Positions 8,752-17,171 are shown, counted from the stretch's first letter. The stretch is 64,000 nucleotides of DNA from Owenweeksia sp048267305 (GCA_048267305.1 JBLWXT010000004.1:62001-126000), one strand, 5' to 3'. Made by a program: numbers and translations. The notes: generated by a model from the sequence alone, not told the origin.

Positions 8752-11100
8752 ACTGTGTTCGACCAAGTTAAAGAACAATTTGAAAGCAATTCACAACTAA
8801 GGAGTGGAGTTCAAAAAAAGGCTTTCCACTGTGTTCGACCAAGTTAAAGAACAATTTGAAAGCAATTCACAACCAAGCCGATTTTCCTTCTTTAGAATCT
8901 TCTACTGTGTTCGACCAAGTTAAAGAACAATTTGAAAGCAATTCACAACCACCCGTCTTACCTTGAACGATATCTTCAAACTGTGTTCGACCAAGTTAAA
9001 GAACAATTTGAAAGCAATTCACAACATAATGGATATATTCTCAACACCGTTAAAAACTGTGTTCGACCAAGTTAAAGAACAATTTGAAAGCAATTCACAA
9101 CTACCATTACTTTGGCGCGATTTAGGCGCTCACTGTGTTCGACCAAGTTAAAGAACAATTTGAAAGCAATTCACAACAACAAAGGTATTGCCGCCTATAG
9201 CGTGTACACTGTGTTCGACCAAGTTAAAGAACAATTTGAAAGCAATTCACAACTGTTTTTTGCCGGTTCGCACTTCCCGGATCACTGTGTTCGACCAAGT
9301 TAAAGAACAATTTGAAAGCAATTCACAACCACTCGCGGAGGTGGTAGAAGAGGCGAACCACTGTGTTCGACCAAGTTAAAGAACAATTTGAAAGCAATTC
9401 ACAACAATCACTTGTTGACTGCATGTGTAGGTTTGACTGTGTTCGACCAAGTTAAAGAACAATTTGAAAGCAATTCACAACAATCGGATCGTTTCGACCA
9501 TCCAGCTCATACTGTGTTCGACCAAGTTAAAGAACAATTTGAAAGCAATTCACAACTGCCGTGTCTCACACCTGTCATAGTAAAAAACTGTGTTCGACCA
9601 AGTTAAAGAACAATTTGAAAGCAATTCACAACGTATTTTACTATTCATATACCTATTCGTTGACTGTGTTCGACCAAGTTAAAGAACAATTTGAAAGCAA
9701 TTCACAACTTGAATACTCTTTTTTAAAGACAGTAGTTCGACTGTGTTCGACCAAGTTAAAGAACAATTTGAAAGCAATTCACAACCATAGCTGGGTTGTA
9801 TTATATTATGAGCAAACTGTGTTCGACCAAGTTAAAGAACAATTTGAAAGCAATTCACAACTGGTGGAGGCGGAGCTTCCCCCACAGCTGGACTGTGTTC
9901 GACCAAGTTAAAGAACAATTTGAAAGCAATTCACAACTCCTTCAGGTAGATGATATCTCCACAGAAACTGTGTTCGACCAAGTTAAAGAACAATTTGAAA
10001 GCAATTCACAACTGATACACAAAGCAAAATCTCCACGCATCAACTGTGTTCGACCAAGTTAAAGAACAATTTGAAAGCAATTCACAACCCTTGTATGAGA
10101 TTATAAGCTTTATAGAGGACTGTGTTCGACCAAGTTAAAGAACAATTTGAAAGCAATTCACAACACCTGAGATGTACCAACTCAGGAGGGTTATACTGTG
10201 TTCGACCAAGTTAAAGAACAATTTGAAAGCAATTCACAACGATCCCTTCCTCCTGAAGAGTCTATTGAGTACTGTGTTCGACCAAGTTAAAGAACAATTT
10301 GAAAGCAATTCACAACGCAAAAGCACTTAGGGGCGTTAATTAGCCGACTGTGTTCGACCAAGTTAAAGAACAATTTGAAAGCAATTCACAACGCATGGGA
10401 GCATGTGCCGGTGGTACTTTGTACTGTGTTCGACCAAGTTAAAGAACAATTTGAAAGCAATTCACAACTTGATATTGGTGGTGCTGTAGGTGAGATATAC
10501 TGTGTTCGACCAAGTTAAAGAACAATTTGAAAGCAATTCACAACCACAGTCTGAACGGTTACGGGATAACAGATACTGTGTTCGACCAAGTTAAAGAACA
10601 ATTTGAAAGCAATTCACAACCTTTGGCTACTCCGGGGAAAAGCCTTTTGAACTGTGTTCGACCAAGTTAAAGAACAATTTGAAAGCAATTCACAACGGTC
10701 GATCTTCTCTCATGCTGAACCACAGTACTGTGTTCGACCAAGTTAAAGAACAATTTGAAAGCAATTCACAACTGTTATGGCATTTTTGTTTACCGTAATT
10801 GAACTGTGTTCGACCAAGTTAAAGAATCTCGGCTAAGCCGAGAAAAGCAATTAACAACTCCTTGAGGTGTTGTTGATAATCGTAATGAACTGTGTTCGAC
10901 TAAGTTAAAGAATCTCGGCTAAGCCGAGAAAAGCGATTCACAACGAAAGAGTTTCCATGTAATAGATGGCTGTAACTGTGTTCGACCAAGTTAAAGAATA
11001 TCGGCTAAGCCGAGAAAAGCAATTCACAACGATATTTAATCAGAACATTTCCGTAAAATGACTGTGTATGACCAAGTTAAAGAACAATTCAGAACACAAT
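8752..11100 (-). CRISPR. Type II-C CRISPR array: 31 repeats, 30 spacers
   Basis: On the plus strand each 46-bp repeat begins ACTGTGTTCGACC and ends AGCAATTCACAAC. Starts run every 75-77 bp: 8752, 8828, 8904, 8980, 9056, 9132, 9208, 9284, 9360, 9436, 9511, 9587, 9663, 9740, 9816, 9892, 9967, 10043, 10119, 10195, 10271, 10347, 10423, 10499, 10575, 10651 and 10727. These 27 look identical. Three 56-bp variants (10803, 10889, 10975) and a truncated one (11061-11100) follow. Spacers are 30 bp, with exceptions of 29 (9482-9510, 9938-9966) and 31 (9709-9739). The functional crRNA strand is minus, because only that strand gives a repeat starting GTTGTGAATTGC that pairs with the tracrRNA. In that orientation the repeat holds TAACTTGG, one base from TAnnTTTG, about 11 nt before its 3' end. 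Confidence 0.98.
10803..11030 (-). repeat. Three palindrome-expanded CRISPR repeats
   Basis: Repeats at 10803-10858, 10889-10944 and 10975-11030 are 56 bp. The central CAATTTG of the normal repeat is replaced by the 17-bp palindrome TCTCGGCTAAGCCGAGA (8-bp arms). The outer 5' and 3' parts are kept. Each copy has private point changes: AATTAACAAC in the first, GACTAAG and AGCGATT in the second, ATATCGG in the third. Their spacers remain 30 bp. Confidence 0.9.
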
Positions 11101-11114
11101 ATCAGTAGAATTTA

Positions 11115-11161
11115 ACTTTGGTAAGAGTTTCAAAGAACTATCTAAAGAATCAAATCACAAC
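11115..11161 (-). repeat. Ghost CRISPR repeat beyond the array
   Basis: On the minus strand this 47-nt stretch starts GTTGTGATTTGATTC and contains GTTCTTTGAAAC. It keeps the first 11 nt of the array repeat with one change, as well as the internal GTTCTTT. It is separated by about 14 nt from the truncated last repeat, so both look like decayed old units. Confidence 0.5.
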
Positions 11162-11203
11162 TATTTTTGTGCAGCTACAATATTCTAATAGAAACCAAAA
11201 AAA

Positions 11204-11792
11204 ATGCCTACATCTATTAAACTGAAAATAACCCTCCAAGACATGCCTTACCCTGTATTCCGCAAGTTACTGGTGCGGAGGATGTAAACATGCGCCAACT
11301 ACATCGGCTTATTCAACTGTCTATAGGCTGGACGGATTGCCACATGTGGGAGTTTTGCGATGCCAGGTGGAAGGGTAAAATCCGCGTATCGCTACCGATG
11401 GATGACTTTGGTTTTGATGAAGAAAAGAAATTGGTGGCTCATGAGGTTAGCCTCAAGGAAATCTTTTTAGAAGAAAACGGAGCAAAACCCTTTTGGTACT
11501 GGTACGACTTTGGTGACGACTGGTGGCACAAAATCAGTTTCCTTAAAACCAACAAAAAGGATATGGAGCAGTTTGACGGCACCCCCATATGTACGGAGGC
11601 AGCGGGCGGTTGCCCGCCCGAAGACATTGGAGGGCCTTGGGGTTATGCGGAGTTTTTACAAACCATAAACAACCCAAAGCACCCCAACCATAAAGAAATG
11701 CGGGAATGGACTGGAAAGAAGACACTTGGCCGACAGAGGCTCCGACAACTGGCCTTATAAATGAAGAACTCAAAGGTTTTTTTAACGATTAG
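11204..11792 (+). pseudogene. pRiA4b ORF-3-like family protein, two frameshifts
   Basis: The first frame from ATG 11204 encodes SIKLKITLQDMPYPVFRKLL and stops at 11285. The next frame, from about 11270 to 11705, encodes DVNMRQLHRLIQLSIGWTDC, then WYWYDFGDDWWHKI and CPPEDIGGPWGYAEFL, the family core. A third frame from 11706 encodes WKEDTWPTEAP and INEELKGFFND and stops at 11792, which looks like the true C-terminus. Joining the three gives a normal-length protein of about 195 aa for this family (IS1096 TnpR/pRiA4b ORF-3-like, function unknown). A shorter product could start at ATG 11290 and stop at 11760. The gene abuts the decayed end of the CRISPR array. Confidence 0.72.
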
Positions 11793-11900
11793 GATTGGGC
11801 AGGAGAGGGGTATAGCCTGCTGTAAACAATAAAGTAGTAAAGCAATACGGTCTCAACAAATCCAAATTGGTAAAGCAGGATTGAAACTTGTATTTTTATA

Positions 11901-11924
11901 GTGTTCGATTAAGTTCGCGGCTAA
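11901..11924 (+). other. CRISPR-repeat-like fragment in the 11793-12182 spacer
   Basis: GTGTTCGATTAAGTT matches the repeat segment GTGTTCGACCAAGTT at 13 of 15 positions and is followed by CGCGGCTAA, recalling the CGGCTAA of the expanded repeats. It could be a remnant of the old array or chance. Apart from this and a terminator, nothing else is seen in the spacer. Confidence 0.25.
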
Positions 11925-11950
11925 TTCCAATAACGTCTCCCGAGCAAAAG

Positions 11951-11974
11951 AGCAGCCTTATAGGTTGCTTTTTT
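11951..11974 (+). terminator. Putative terminator
   Basis: The stem AGCAGCC/GGTTGCT (one G-U pair) with loop TTATA is followed by TTTTT. It lies 158 bp after the last frame of the pRiA4b-like pseudogene. Confidence 0.55.
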
Positions 11975-12182
11975 CGTTTATAGATCAGCCTTGATCCACT
12001 TGTGGTTGTGCAACTATTCGAATTTCAAAACATTAAATAAGGCTGAAAACTTAATTATGTTATAAGTAGCCCTCGCCTGTAATCGAATGAGCGTGCACCC
12101 AAAATCTCTCCCTTTTTAAATCATTGTATGATTAGGCCTTTTGGCTTTTGTTTTGGGTAAAGGCTAGATATTCAGGTTCCCT

Positions 12183-13019
12183 TTATTTATATGGTTTTAT
12201 TGTAGCCTTCTGATACTTCTGAAACGGTTGCGTTAGCAGATTGCCTATTTTTCCATTGGCTGCTTCATCCGGAAAAACATCCACACCATATACCACCTTC
12301 TCGCGATCCAGGTTTTTATAGGTGCCAAACATTCTGTCCCAAATGGAAAAAATATTGCCATAGTTGGAGTCTGTATAGGGTAGCACATAGTGGTGATGTA
12401 CCTTATGCATATCTGGCGATACAAAAATGTAGCTGATGATTTTATCGAGCTTGCGTGGCATCCTGATATTGGCGTGAGTTAATTGTGTGAATACAACAGA
12501 CAGTGATTGATAGATCATAACAATGGCAATTGGGGTTCCGATTACAAACACGCCTATTAGCGTAAAGCCAAATCGTACCAGGCTTTCCAGCGGATGATGT
12601 CTGTTGCCCGTAGTGATGTCCACATTATGATCGGTATGATGCACCAGGTGGACCATCCACAGGGGCTTAACCTTGTGCTCCACATAATGGGCCAGGTAGG
12701 CACCAACAAAATCAAGCAACATTACACCTAGTATTACATAAATCCAAAGCGGCATTTCCGGCAGCCAGTTTATAATACCAAAGTCGTTATCCCGCACCCA
12801 GTCTGCTGATTTTAAAAGGAGAAAGGCAAGTGCAAAATTGATAATGATGGTTGTTGTAGTAAAGAAGAAATTGGGAAGGGCATGTTTCCACTTGTGGTAT
12901 TTAAACCTGAATAGAGGCAAGGCTCCCTCCAATAGCCAGAATAGCGTAATGCCGCCAACCAGAATAAGGCTGCGATGGAGAGTGGGGATGGTTTCGAAAT
13001 AGTTTACAATGGCTTCCAT
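12183..13019 (-). CDS. Sterol desaturase / fatty acid hydroxylase superfamily membrane protein
   Basis: Di-iron integral membrane oxygenase-type protein of 278 aa. The eight-histidine pattern of the family is visible: HYVEH, then HLVHHTDHNVD, then NRHHPLE, and near the C-terminus HKVHHHYVLPYTDSNYG. Several hydrophobic segments lie between the N-terminus and about residue 120 and again around 150-185. Members hydroxylate or desaturate sterols, fatty acids or carotenoids. The substrate cannot be read from the sequence. The lipid genes at 13.9-16.7 kb are consistent with a role in membrane lipids. It is divergent from the DUF3667 gene, 67 bp away. Confidence 0.85.
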   Translation of the reverse strand: MEAIVNYFETIPTLHRSLILVGGITLFWLLEGALPLFRFKYHKWKHALPNFFFTTTTIIINFALAFLLLKSADWVRDNDFGIINWLPEMPLWIYVILGVMLLDFVGAYLAHYVEHKVKPLWMVHLVHHTDHNVDITTGNRHHPLESLVRFGFTLIGVFVIGTPIAIVMIYQSLSVVFTQLTHANIRMPRKLDKIISYIFVSPDMHKVHHHYVLPYTDSNYGNIFSIWDRMFGTYKNLDREKVVYGVDVFPDEAANGKIGNLLTQPFQKYQKATIKPYK

Positions 13020-13086
13020 ATCAGTAAATATAAAGAGGATTGAGATAAGAAGGTGATGGAATAACTGTAATTACTACTTTTAATCC

Positions 13087-13935
13087 ATGAGTGAAAGGCT
13101 TGATAAAAAGTGTGTTAGTTGTGGAAATAAATTTTCAGGCTTTTACTGTAATCAGTGTGGTGAGAAAATCGTGATACAGGAAGAACGCACCCTAAAACAC
13201 TTTTTTGGAGAAGTATTTAGTGCCTTCACCTTTGCCGATAACAAGGTCTGGAAAACTTTTAGGTGCCTGTTTGCCAAACCGGGAATACTGCCCAAACGGT
13301 TTGTGGAAGGTCAGCGAAAAGTGTTTATAGCACCCTTGCCGTTGTTTCTGCTCATCAACCTGATTTACTTTTTCATCAATCCTTTAGATACTTTTAATAG
13401 CCAACTGGTAAGTCAGCTTGATGGACAGCCATACAGCAGATTTATACAGGATTATGCGGAACTGTCAATGCAAAAAAGCGGGCTAAGCCAGGAGGTTTTT
13501 GAATCCACCTATAACATCAACTCAGCTAACATATCAAAGTCTATCCTACTGTTGTTTCCCATACTCTTTGCCTTTCCCTTATGGGGATTATTCCACAAAA
13601 GGTCATCTTATCTTTTTGACCATTTGATGTTGTCCATCAGTTTTATATCCTTTGTTTTGTTTGGGCTATTACTGTTGTTGCCAATGCTTATTATGGCACT
13701 GCTTTACCTTATAGTATGGATGGGAGGATCTGCAAATTTTGATTGGAATGGATTTGTGATAACGCTAACGAGCCTGTCTTTATTGGGTATTTATCTTACT
13801 GCTGGTATTAAGAATTTCTACGAATTAAAACTTCCTCGAGCTATAGTGGCGGCAATCATACTTCTGATGGCATTTGCCATTTTGATGTACCTCTATCGGT
13901 TTATCCTTTTCTTCCTTACTATTTGGTCGATTTAA
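13087..13935 (+). CDS. DUF3667 family membrane protein with N-terminal zinc ribbon
   Basis: 282 aa. The N-terminus has a four-cysteine zinc ribbon (CVSCGNKFSGFYCNQCGEK) followed by a conserved block (TLKHFFGEVFSAF, then RFVEGQRKVFIAPLPLFLL), and then four or five predicted membrane segments in the C-terminal two thirds. This layout is that of DUF3667, a family of unknown function common in Bacteroidota. Its 3' end overlaps the convergent oxidoreductase gene by 17 bp. No specific role can be given. Confidence 0.75.
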   Translation: MSERLDKKCVSCGNKFSGFYCNQCGEKIVIQEERTLKHFFGEVFSAFTFADNKVWKTFRCLFAKPGILPKRFVEGQRKVFIAPLPLFLLINLIYFFINPLDTFNSQLVSQLDGQPYSRFIQDYAELSMQKSGLSQEVFESTYNINSANISKSILLLFPILFAFPLWGLFHKRSSYLFDHLMLSISFISFVLFGLLLLLPMLIMALLYLIVWMGGSANFDWNGFVITLTSLSLLGIYLTAGIKNFYELKLPRAIVAAIILLMAFAILMYLYRFILFFLTIWSI

Positions 13936-14932
13936 TATCGATAACCAATTTGCCTTTGGCCCGGCCGCTTTGCTGCATTTTAAATACGTCCACAACTTCT
14001 GAGAAATTATAAACCTTGTGGATTACGGGTTTCACCGCTTCTGTTTCTAATTGTTCTTTAAGGATATGAAGTCTTTCGCCAGTAGGCTCATTTAATATAA
14101 AACGGTAGCTGGTATTATACTTTTTACACCTCATTATGATGGGAATAAGAAGCAGTTTCATAATGCTTCTTAATACGATATTCAACCCGTATTTTTTGGC
14201 AGCGGCATCATCAAGCCTGCGGCCTGCAATGCTTACCACTTTGCCGCCTGGTTTCAGCAATTCAAAGGCATCCAGAGTGTAGTCTCCTCCAAGGGTATCA
14301 AACACCACATCCAATTTTGGAAGTTCCGCTTTATAGTCCTGAGTTTTGTAATCAATAACCTTATCGGCTCCAAGCTTCTTTACCCAACTAAGGTTGGAGG
14401 AGCCGGTAGTTGTGTACACTTCTGCGCCAAGCTGCTTTGCATATTGTATGGCAAAACTACCCACACCACCTGAGCCCGCATGAATCAGTATTTTTTGTCC
14501 TGATTTTAAACCAACCGCCTGCATACAACTAATGGTAGTAAGCCCAACCAATGGTGTAGAAGCTGCCTCTGGGAAAGTGAGATTTTTGGGTTTTGGCAAA
14601 ACCACATCGGCTTTTACCGCAACGAATTCTGCAATGGTAGCTGGAGAAGAGGTTGGAGCACAACAAAATACTTCATCACCAACCTTAAGGTGCGAAATGC
14701 TTTTCCCCGCTTTTTTAATAATCCCGCTACAATCAAAGCCAAGGCCGGCTGGCATTTGCTGTTTGTAAAACATTTTAAGCTGTCCCTCGGCAAACTTGTA
14801 GTCTACAGGATTAAGGCTGGCGGCAAAACACTCTATCAGCACTTCATCATCGGCAGGAGAGGGCATAGGTATTTCCTGCATTTTAATGCCCTTGTCAAAA
14901 TTGCCATATGCAGTAAGTCTCCAGCTTTTCAT
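13919..14932 (-). CDS. NAD(P)-dependent alcohol dehydrogenase / quinone oxidoreductase family (MDR)
   Basis: Medium-chain dehydrogenase/reductase of 337 aa. The N-terminal GroES-like domain has EVLIECFAASLNPVDYKFAEG. The Rossmann domain contains the nucleotide-binding motif HAGSGGVGSFAIQYAKQLGA at about 152-171. The cysteine and histidine ligands of zinc alcohol dehydrogenases are absent, so it belongs with zinc-free quinone-oxidoreductase-like enzymes that reduce C=C or quinone substrates with NADPH. It is 24 bp downstream of the acyl-ACP desaturase gene and probably co-transcribed. The natural substrate is unknown. Confidence 0.85.
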   Translation of the reverse strand: MKSWRLTAYGNFDKGIKMQEIPMPSPADDEVLIECFAASLNPVDYKFAEGQLKMFYKQQMPAGLGFDCSGIIKKAGKSISHLKVGDEVFCCAPTSSPATIAEFVAVKADVVLPKPKNLTFPEAASTPLVGLTTISCMQAVGLKSGQKILIHAGSGGVGSFAIQYAKQLGAEVYTTTGSSNLSWVKKLGADKVIDYKTQDYKAELPKLDVVFDTLGGDYTLDAFELLKPGGKVVSIAGRRLDDAAAKKYGLNIVLRSIMKLLLIPIIMRCKKYNTSYRFILNEPTGERLHILKEQLETEAVKPVIHKVYNFSEVVDVFKMQQSGRAKGKLVIDIKSTK

Positions 14933-14956
14933 GGCTTCCGTATGTTTTTAGATAGC

Positions 14957-15946
14957 TTACTTAACTATAGCCGGGTTTACCCAGGTAAATTTATAAGACT
15001 CTTCGGGGAGTTTCATGCGCTGGCCAATACGTTCGAGGCGTGCCGGAAGATTCATCACATAATCGCGGGCGCGCTCAGCGTCATCATTAAGGCCATTAAT
15101 GTTGGGGATATCCCAGCGCTTAAGCAAACGGCTAAGGATGTCAACATAATCCTGAGCTGTATATACGCCAAGCCTTTGAGCGGTATTGGAAAATTCCTCG
15201 AAGGCAGTTCCGATCTTTTGTCCGGATTCACGAAGGTAATGTGCGGGCATCAAAATTTTGTGCTTCATCATATCCTTAAAAGCAATCATCATCTCACTTG
15301 GATCGAGCTCAAAAATGTTTTTTACAAACTCGCTATATGCGGTAAAGTGGCGCATTTCATCACCGGCAATCATCTTACACATCTTAGACAGACCTTTATT
15401 GTTGTAGTCTTTGGCCAAAATGGAAACGCGGTTGTGTGAGATGTTAGTAGCCAATTCCTGAAAGCTGGTGTAAACAAAGTTTTTATAGGGATCGTTGGCC
15501 GTACCAATGTCCAGCCCATCATTAATAAGATGCTGAGTGGTGCGTTCCACCTCAATCATATTCACTCTGCCTGATAGGTATAGATATTTGCTCAGGGTAT
15601 CTCCGTGGCGGTTTTCCTCACCTGTCCAAAAGCGGATCCACTTGCTCCAGCCATTGGCTTCCTGCTGATTTACACCTTCCACTTCCATCAACCACGATTC
15701 GTAGGTAGGTAGGGCTTCCTCGGTAATTGTATCTCCCACTAATACTACCCAAAAATCATAGGGTAGTTCCTTGGCCAGCTCACGAAGTTCCCTTACTTCT
15801 TCTTCAAAGTTGTCATTTTGTGAATTTGGTAAAAGATCGGTAGGCTGCCAGGTTTTTTCCACAGGTACCAAATAGCGGTCAACAAAGCTATCTACTTTCT
15901 TTTCCAGTAGTTGCATTACTTCCAGTCGTACGTTATGAAGGGCCAT
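14957..15946 (-). CDS. Acyl-[acyl-carrier-protein] desaturase
   Basis: Soluble ferritin-like di-iron desaturase (329 aa) that introduces a double bond into acyl-ACP chains using O2 and reduced ferredoxin. The two helix-borne metal motifs are present: EENRHGD at about 107-113 and DEMRH at about 194-198, the family's (D/E)ExxRH pair. The N-terminal section around EKTWQPTDLLP matches the plant/actinobacterial FA_desaturase_2 family. It sits between plsC (10 bp upstream) and the MDR oxidoreductase (24 bp downstream), so the three probably form a membrane-lipid operon. Confidence 0.92.
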   Translation of the reverse strand: MALHNVRLEVMQLLEKKVDSFVDRYLVPVEKTWQPTDLLPNSQNDNFEEEVRELRELAKELPYDFWVVLVGDTITEEALPTYESWLMEVEGVNQQEANGWSKWIRFWTGEENRHGDTLSKYLYLSGRVNMIEVERTTQHLINDGLDIGTANDPYKNFVYTSFQELATNISHNRVSILAKDYNNKGLSKMCKMIAGDEMRHFTAYSEFVKNIFELDPSEMMIAFKDMMKHKILMPAHYLRESGQKIGTAFEEFSNTAQRLGVYTAQDYVDILSRLLKRWDIPNINGLNDDAERARDYVMNLPARLERIGQRMKLPEESYKFTWVNPAIVK

Positions 15947-15956
15947 ATTTTTTATT

Positions 15957-16694
15957 TTAAGAATTAATAAGGTTTTGCCTTATGCTTTGTTCCACTTTGG
16001 CGAGTAGTTCGTTTTCAGGTAATGAGTCAGCGAATATCGGTTCTTGAACTTTAACAGAAAGTTTTACACCCGTATTTACAGGAAAGAAGCCATACTTAAG
16101 CAACTTCCAGGAGTTGTTTATAGTAATAGGAACCAGTACTGCATTGGGAATGTTTTTCAGAAGCACTTTCAGTCCGGTGGTGCTGAAAGGTTTTAAAATA
16201 CCGGTTTTGCTTCTCGTTCCTTCCGGAAATATAACTGCCGTACCATTTATTTTGGCAATGTGCTTACCAAATTTGGAGAGGGCTGGTAGAGATTGCCGCG
16301 GATTTTGTCGGTCTATCAATAAATTACCGCCATTTCGAAGATTAAAGGATACGCTTGGCCAGCCTTTTCCCAATTCTTTTTTTGATACAAACTTGGGATG
16401 ATATTTCCGCATAAACCAGCTGATCCCAATAATGTCGAACATACTTTGGTGGTTGCTTACAAAAATCATGGGCCTGTCTGCAGGTAATTCATAATTGCAG
16501 GTGTAGGTGCATCTGCTACCTATAAGGTACAGGCAGCCCATTAAAAACAGATTGAGGTAGTCCACTGAAACCTTATGAGCTTTTGGACCTCCCACTTTCA
16601 GGCATAGCCACTGTATAGGGTGGAAGATAAGCAGGACAATGCTAAAACTCACATAAAAAACTACAGATACCGGATATAGCAGTATTTTTTTAAT
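15957..16694 (-). CDS. plsC: 1-acyl-sn-glycerol-3-phosphate acyltransferase (PlsC family), possible ATT start
   Basis: Transfers an acyl chain to lysophosphatidic acid at the membrane. The catalytic HX4D box is NHQSMFD and the substrate-binding box is FPEGTRSKTG. An N-terminal membrane segment is present. The first usual start is GTG at 16652 (231 aa), but the frame upstream reads IKKILLYPVSVVFYVSFS, a normal-looking N-terminus beginning with ATT at 16694-16692 directly after AGAAAGG. The frame has no ATG, GTG or TTG between the upstream TGA and that ATT. The longer version (245 aa) is given here, and GTG 16652 remains the alternative. The gene heads the acyl-ACP desaturase operon. Confidence 0.85.
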   Translation of the reverse strand: MKKILLYPVSVVFYVSFSIVLLIFHPIQWLCLKVGGPKAHKVSVDYLNLFLMGCLYLIGSRCTYTCNYELPADRPMIFVSNHQSMFDIIGISWFMRKYHPKFVSKKELGKGWPSVSFNLRNGGNLLIDRQNPRQSLPALSKFGKHIAKINGTAVIFPEGTRSKTGILKPFSTTGLKVLLKNIPNAVLVPITINNSWKLLKYGFFPVNTGVKLSVKVQEPIFADSLPENELLAKVEQSIRQNLINS

Positions 16695-16943
16695 CCTTTC
16701 TATGACTCAAGAATTTTAACCTTTGATTGTGTTGTAGGCCTGCAAAGGTCATGTTAAATTTCTATTAAACCATGATTATAGTCATTGCCTGAATAAAACT
16801 CAATGGAAGTTACAACTTCCGCATAGATGTGAAACCCTGTCTCGTGAAGTGTAAGTGTTTATTATTGAGAGGATAGTAAGCTGCGTCAAGGTTTAATGGA
16901 TTTGAAGCCTCTTATTTAAAATTTGAAGCAGGTTTTTTTCCTG

Positions 16944-17099
16944 ATGGTATCCATAGTTTTAGTCAGCGCTGCATTCTGTGAAAAGCGCGTTTGTGATAAT
17001 GCCCGGGCATGCATGCTAAATAACACATCCGATACTGTGGCCTATGCATGGAATTCTCTTGAGATTAGGGAATACAATGAAAGCTTTGATATGCAGTAA
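16944..17099 (+). CDS. Possible small ORF of 51 aa in a 477-bp spacer
   Basis: An ATG-to-TAA frame encodes a hydrophobic start (MVSIVLVSAAFC) followed by a polar, cysteine-containing tail (VCDNARACMLNNTSDTVAYA). No family is recognised and no clear ribosome-binding site or TAnnTTTG box is seen. It could be a small secreted peptide, a gene remnant or noise. The rest of the 16695-17171 spacer shows nothing recognisable. Confidence 0.2.
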   Translation: MVSIVLVSAAFCEKRVCDNARACMLNNTSDTVAYAWNSLEIREYNESFDMQ

Positions 17100-17171
17100 A
17101 TTGTTCCATTCCATTTATCTCATTGTATGGCCTGCATTTACTTTCTTTGAATAAACTAAAACAGTGCCCCC

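Noticed and set aside
8963..10062. Open reading frames of 62-116 codons with repeated DQVKEQFESNSQ and LKNNLKAIHN peptides
   Set aside because: They are translations of the CRISPR repeats and spacers, not a repeat protein gene.
10803..11030. Palindromes in the expanded repeats as transcription terminators
   Set aside because: Neither strand has a T run after the hairpin, so intrinsic termination is unlikely.
14690..15439. 249-codon plus-strand frame across the oxidoreductase and desaturase genes
   Set aside because: It lies opposite two conserved genes with intact motifs and has no family features.
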